DNA of 64,000 bases from Mercenaria mercenaria (taxonomy: Eukaryota; Mollusca; Bivalvia; Venerida; Veneridae), in NCBI RefSeq assembly GCF_021730395.1, contig NC_069362.1, forward strand, positions 92,458,001 through 92,522,000, written 5' to 3'. Numbering within the stretch: the stretch's first letter is position 1; every line of letters starts with the position of its first letter. This document shows positions 59,114 to 64,000 of this stretch, piece after piece. The notes under the pieces are model-generated. The model had not been told where the DNA came from. It searched no databases and saw only the letters and a program-made list of their open reading frames with translations. The translations under genes and the position numbers were made by a program.

Positions 59114-61169
59114 TTAGAGGTGAGAAGTAAGAGGTTTATCTAAATGAGTAGTCGGTTTATATGAGTCTGGTGAAGAAGAATCTGAAGTCGGTGGTACGTC
59201 TGTCAACTTTCTTTCGGCATACGAATCTGAAAAAACAAAACAAGAAGGTCATGATGACCCTATATCGCTCACCTGTTAAACTTGGCCTAGGAATCATCAA
59301 GATAAACATTTTGACCAAGTTTCATGAAGACAGGATCATTAACGTGGCCTCTACAGTGTTAACAAGCTTTTCCTTTAATTTGCATGTTGACCTAGTTTTT
59401 GACCCAACATGATCCAGTTTCGAACTTGGCCTAGGAATCATCAAGATAAACATTCTGATCAAGTTTCATGAAGATAGGATCATAAATGTGGCCTTAACAA
59501 GCTTTTCCTTTGACTTGACCTGGTGACCTAGTTTCTGACCCCACATCACCCAGTTTCGAACTTGGCCTAGAGATCATCAAGATAGACATTCTGTGCAAGT
59601 TTTTATCAAATCAATGCATTTAAACGAAACCTCTATATGGCTGAAAGAGTCAGAATAGAAAATTTTGCCCCTTTCAGGGCCAGTAACTCTAGAACCCATG
59701 ATGCAATCCAGCCGCTTTTCGAAAGGGACCGAGATCTTATCATGACGAAGGGTGATCACAAAAGCTCACTACGTGACAGGTGAGCTAAAAACAGAAAATA
59801 ACGCAATTTACAAAGGTAGCAGATTGATAATAATTTGGTTTATTTAATATATTTGGGATTCCAACTATACATTGTATCAAATTTAAATTTACCGTTATCA
59901 TGTGATGGGACTTTTTTGATCTTCATTTTTCTTCTTGTCTGATACTTCCTTCTTCTGCTCGACACATGTGATGAAATTTTGCATCTCTTCGCTTTTCGTC
60001 ATCCTGAAGGAAATTAATTATCACTTTGAACACATTTCTGAAATATCAAATAAATGTTAAATGTCCGTGTCCATGATTATTACATAATGCCTTTTTAATC
60101 ACATTTTAGCGTTGTGGTGTGAAATAACATTTTGTCGTTCGTAATTATATTTGGCGGCAAATAGTTTTGCTACTCTAAATAATGAGAATGAGATATTTCA
60201 CGTTGTCTAACTAGAGGAGGGGGATATCGACTGGGGGGATAGTCAGTAAATTTTCAGTGAACACCTATTCGAATAATAAATCGTACTGCCCAAACTGAAT
60301 GATGGGCCAGTCCATTTTAGAAATTTAGCAGGGTTAAAGGTTAAATGAATAACTCACACTTTCTTCAGTTTGGAGATTTTTGCAACAAGATAGGCCACTG
60401 GTATGGAAAAAGCCACGCATAGTCCAACGACGACAAACACAATTGTATCTATATTGTAACCTGAACAGTAAAGGAATCTAAATTAGGTCAATCCGTAAAC
60501 ATAGATTTGTGATATTATACAAGTGACATATTTACTTACTAAAAACAAGGATAAATAACCATGAAAAGATATATTTACTTTGTCTCTTTATCATCAGAAT
60601 GATAATTGATATACATGCTTACAACAACTTTCATTTAATATACCACTGTCCGTTAAAATCAAAAGCATATATTCCGGGATTATACTACATGTTATTGATC
60701 AATTAAACTAGTAACACTCCTTACTAAAATATGGACATAAATACCCGATTTCTCGTAAGCAATCTCTGTGGTATTTTCTTCCTGTCCTGAAAGAAACAAA
60801 TGCTAAGGTTACATTTAATCCAGTGTATAAATCCATGTGAAACTGAATTATTCCAAAAAAGAAATGTTTGCCTTGATTAAACTTCCATTAAGAAAACATA
60901 TGGTACTCACCAATTAAGGAACAATTATAGAGACATTGAAGAGGCGGCGACTGAAGACTGCAAACGCTGCGTAAGCAAGGGATACATCTTTGTTCATACG
61001 CTTTAGATGAGCAGTACTGTTGCGGCCAAGTACATATGTCATTGTCGTAACACTGAAACTGAAATGGCCTGAGTGAAGCTGACTGACCAGCCTCGAAGTA
61101 AAACAAACTCAACAGTATGTGGAGAGTCAGATCTCTTGGTGAAATTGTGGAAGAAATTGAAGAAATCAT
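59114..61169 (-). pseudogene. C': tandem duplicate of gene C, frameshifted
   Basis: Same five-exon plan as gene C: 60911-61169, 60745-60786, 60358-60460, exon 4 ending near 59893, and 59114-59226. Signal peptide, cysteine-rich domain (QYCSSKAYEQRCIPC, SPPLQCLYNC) and membrane helix are intact, and all splice sites are kept. Exon 4 has one extra base relative to C around GATCAAAAAAGTCCC, so the frame ends at TGA soon after SPIT and before exon 5. If real, the product is a membrane receptor with a tail cut after about 35 residues and no TRAF-like motif; the equivalent of PSQE has also changed (CAT for CAA). Exon 5 in its own frame is otherwise well preserved, so the shift is recent or an A-run sequencing error. 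Intron 4 holds a 550-bp repeat absent from C. Confidence 0.75.
59240..59791 (-). repeat. AGCTCACCTG-family repeat inserted in intron 4 of C'
   Basis: Begins ACAAGAAGGTCATGATGACC with CGCTCACCTG and ends GTGACAGGTGAGCTAAAAAC. Intron 4 of gene C (141 bp) lacks it, so insertion followed the duplication. Internal units carry AACTTGGCCTAG(G/A)AATCATC. Confidence 0.85.
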
Positions 61170-61220
61170 TTTGTTTCCAGGTTTATACGACCAACTGGCC
61201 CAATACGTTTATCTGCTGAG

Positions 61221-61228
61221 TTTATATA
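61221..61228 (-). promoter_or_regulatory. TATA box, C'
   Basis: TATATAAA on the minus strand, 52 bp upstream of the start codon. It is conserved with gene C and supports the promoter being copied with the duplicate. Confidence 0.55.
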
Positions 61229-62263
61229 CACATTTATATACATGTAGCGTTTGATATATCACTGCAGGGTTCCCAAATTATCATATGGTAACTGCACCCA
61301 TATATATTAATGTTCATTCCTGGTCCAATTTTAATGCCACAACTGAAGTGTGTAAAGGTAATTTTTAGAAATCATTATTTAATACAGATGTCAATATAGA
61401 CCGAAAAACATGGTTGATCCCCAGTTATTAACTTTCAAACTATTATCAGAGTATTTATAATGAAGCAACAAAATTTTCACATTTTAATGAACTGTGACTA
61501 AAATACTTCACATGTTTATTGGAGATTGGTATACATGTATATTTAACTATAGGTAGACCGGATGTGATTTCAGTATTAGCCGTTTTATTGATACACATAA
61601 AAGATCATCATGCACTCTTAAGACCCTTATTAACAACTAACAGGTAATAACTTTTGTGGGGAACATCAGTTTTGAAGTAAACATCAGACCTGGAACAATT
61701 GATACGTATTAGACCTTCCTGATCAGACTGAATAATTTGACACAAGTGTATTCACAATTTAATTCATTACACTTGGTTATTAAAACTATCGACATATGTA
61801 TTTCTTATTCCGGACCTTTATAGTGACTTTGAATATGTTCTTATTTTTATCTTTCGGAAGTTTGTGAAATGATACAATGATAAAAGAATTATTGATATTA
61901 GAAGACATTTTCTGTCTTGAATTGTATGTCTTCGCTATGATCAAAAAGCCCACACTTGGCTTTTAGGGAATGGATCTAGTGCCCTCTAGGAGGTAGAGGT
62001 GGGTGCATTTCAGTCTACAAAAGAGAAAGTGATAACAAAAGACAGGAAACAAATAACCTTGATTAAGCCATAATGGTCTATATATATATTTTTTTTTTAG
62101 CAGAGTCACCTAGTCGACAGAATACTTCCAGTAAACGGATGAAAACACTCACCAATATCTCTTTCAAAAAGATGAATTTATACATGATATTATGAAATTG
62201 TCTCGTACTTACGATTATGATTTTATGTTCTATTGATCGACCAACGAACTTTGCATTTTGTTA

Positions 62264-62407
62264 TAAACGTCGCAGTTCAGGCCATCGTCACAAGTGAAAT
62301 TAATGCTCTATTTGTGATTGTTTAAGGAAGTTTCTTATAAACGTCGCAGTTCAGGCCATCGTCACAAGTGAAATTAATGCTCTATTTGTGATTGTTTAAG
62401 GAAGTTT
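62264..62407. repeat. 72-bp direct duplication in copy 2
   Basis: TATAAACGTCGCAGTTCAGG through GTTTAAGGAAGTTTC occurs twice in a row here, but only a single related stretch occurs at about 38525-38590 in copy 1. Confidence 0.85.
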
Positions 62408-63389
62408 CGTCTTCCAGATAAGTTTGCCCTGGCGTTCATTGCTGTTAAGTTCGCTTGTATTTGGAGAAAGAGCTGTGCTGACATACTTAAAAGCCCTAGC
62501 ATCTTTATATAAGATTAAAATGCATTACATTAGATAAATTTCAGAGGTCTATTAGTAATAATTTTAAGAAATTGTGCCAAGTGCGTCTTCGGCAGAATTT
62601 GAACCCTCAACCTACGGTTCAGTTGTTAGACTATTTACGTGATTGCTCCTCCTTTTACTGTTTTAGTGCCGCTTATTCGCTTTTTAATCATTTCTTTAAA
62701 AGTTGAAACAATGTTAGAAAGATAAAGATAATCGTACATCATCATATGTAACCTTTATCACAATTACTTTTATCGCATGTTTGGCGTCGTGTAATAAAGC
62801 TCTGACGTTGACATCGTTTATTTATAGGAAACGTTGGTCGAATTTACTTTGACTATCATAGGTAAAGGAAGAAGAAATGTTGATGTTTCAACAGGAAAAG
62901 CTTACATGTGATAAAATGAATATTAATTTGTGTCTTCCAACATTGAATTTATTAAACTCGTTGAATAATTTCAATATGAAAAGACACTCATGTACTATCC
63001 TCTATGTAAGAAACAACACTGAAAGAAATTCCAGTTTGATAATAAATAAATAGATAAATAAATAAATAATTCTAACATCAGAAATCTCAGTATCATTACT
63101 GTAAAGTAGTGGGATCCCTATCTTTACCTGTTTCTTTTCATGCCATGCATTATTTACATTAGATTATATATCCCCCGATTATTACATCAAAAAGGGGTAA
63201 TATATAGTTTGTAAATCTTTATCTACATTGTTTGGTAATTAAATTTGGCACCAATTTTCTACATTAAAATATCATTAATGACATGATTTGACCATTTTAG
63301 TAGTCGATAGCCTACTCCCTAGAACGAAATAAGTTATTTTATCAACGTCATTTCTCACTAGCAGAAAAGTAGAAAGATCAAGCTGTGTC

Positions 63390-63625
63390 ATTGCATGTAA
63401 CTGTTTGAAATATAGAGGAAATGCCTATTGCCTATAACTGGTTAAAATATAGATGAACGATAATTAATTGTCTGTTTCTTTTTTTTTTTGAAATATAGAG
63501 GAACATTGCCTGTAACTGTTTAAAATATAGAGGAACATTGCCTGTAACTGTTTAAAATATAGAGGAACATTGTAGCTGTTTAAAATATAGAGGAACATTG
63601 CTGTAACTGTTTAAAATATTAAAAG
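63390..63625. repeat. Tandem repeat of about 32 bp, copy 2
   Basis: Partner of the array at 39470-39690; units GAAATATAGAGGAACATTGC with CTGTAACTGTTTAAAAT. Copy 2 matches copy 1 up to here and diverges afterwards. Confidence 0.8.
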
Positions 63626-64000
63626 TAACCGTTTAAGAGATGATTAGACATTGCCATGATTGCCTGTTACTGACTACTTTGCACGTAAAATGTGTAGAAT
63701 ATTTAAGGCTGACATTTTCAAGTAAATATGTTAAAGTGAATTCGTTTGTTTCTAAAGCTAGTTTTACTTCGTTAAACTAAAGCTGAGTTCTATATCCCCG
63801 TCGATATTCAACAGACCGATCCCGAGGGCGTTGGAAGTGCGTATGGGTGTGCGTGTGTATATAAATTACAAGGAACGTTATCGCTACATGTGCGTAACTC
63901 CGTCTAAATAATATGATATCTGGAACAACTGATACGTATTAGACCTTCCTGATAATATATCTGAGATTTCAGCAGATTGTATCATCTTTAACATATTCCT
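63626..64000. other. End of window, no gene seen
   Basis: Beyond the duplication. It contains TGATACGTATTAGACCTTCC near 63930, also present near 61698, so part of it may belong to another dispersed repeat. Confidence 0.4.

Larger units (their letters stand above)
39950..63620. repeat. Tandem segmental duplication, copy 2
   Basis: It begins with sequence matching the exon 4 region of gene B (CTTATGAAACCAATACTTAA against CTAATGAAAACAGTACTTAC at 30370). The match runs through half of intron 3, is broken by the 15-kb element E3, and resumes at 55313. It then includes the rest of B', C' and downstream sequence to about 63620. Confidence 0.8.

Overview
The window is AT-rich eukaryotic DNA, most likely from a marine bivalve, probably a heterodont clam. 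The evidence is spliced genes with GT-AG introns, several copies of repeats I associate with bivalves (units ending AGCTCACCTG, units ending AGCTCGACTATTC, and AGGTCA-rich arrays), and tRNA-derived SINEs. The species call is inference. All recognised host genes lie on the minus strand between 22 and 61 kb.

Layout. 1-21.4 kb holds no gene I can support; it is repeats, including a 1.3-kb minisatellite (3.5-4.8 kb) and nested AGGTCA-rich elements (7.6-12.4 kb). 22.1-24.4 kb is gene A, 29.9-31.8 kb gene B and 32.2-33.6 kb gene C. Each is a small single-pass receptor: signal peptide, one cysteine-rich domain of the BCMA/Grindelwald TNF-receptor type, a short stalk, a membrane helix and a cytoplasmic tail. 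I reconstructed all exons; splice phases agree and all three reading frames are open. B and C sit head to tail with only about 130 bp between the polyA signal of C and the start codon of B.

The B-C block was then tandemly duplicated: about 30.3-39.7 kb matches about 39.95-63.6 kb. In the second copy B' is a broken relic and C' has a one-base frameshift in exon 4. The two copies give matched filled and empty sites that date and define two transposon insertions. One is a 2.36-kb giant hairpin element (36,041-38,399). The other is a 15.14-kb element (40,167-55,306) inside intron 3 of B', with 416-bp terminal inverted repeats about 99% identical and a perfect 6-bp target duplication (CGTAAC).

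The most interesting signal is that these two elements, a third at 25,373-27,763 and probably a fourth at about 42.4-44.9 kb share the terminus TAYGGR and the same build: long inverted arms made of many near-copies of a short motif, unrelated in sequence from one element to the next. The 15-kb element also carries the exons of a decayed integrase-core (IS3EU-like) transposase, the plausible source of the mobilising activity. The rest of its interior is LINE, Tc1 and AGGTCA-repeat debris. I therefore read this locus as a small receptor-gene cluster repeatedly remodelled by a family of hairpin-armed DNA transposons.
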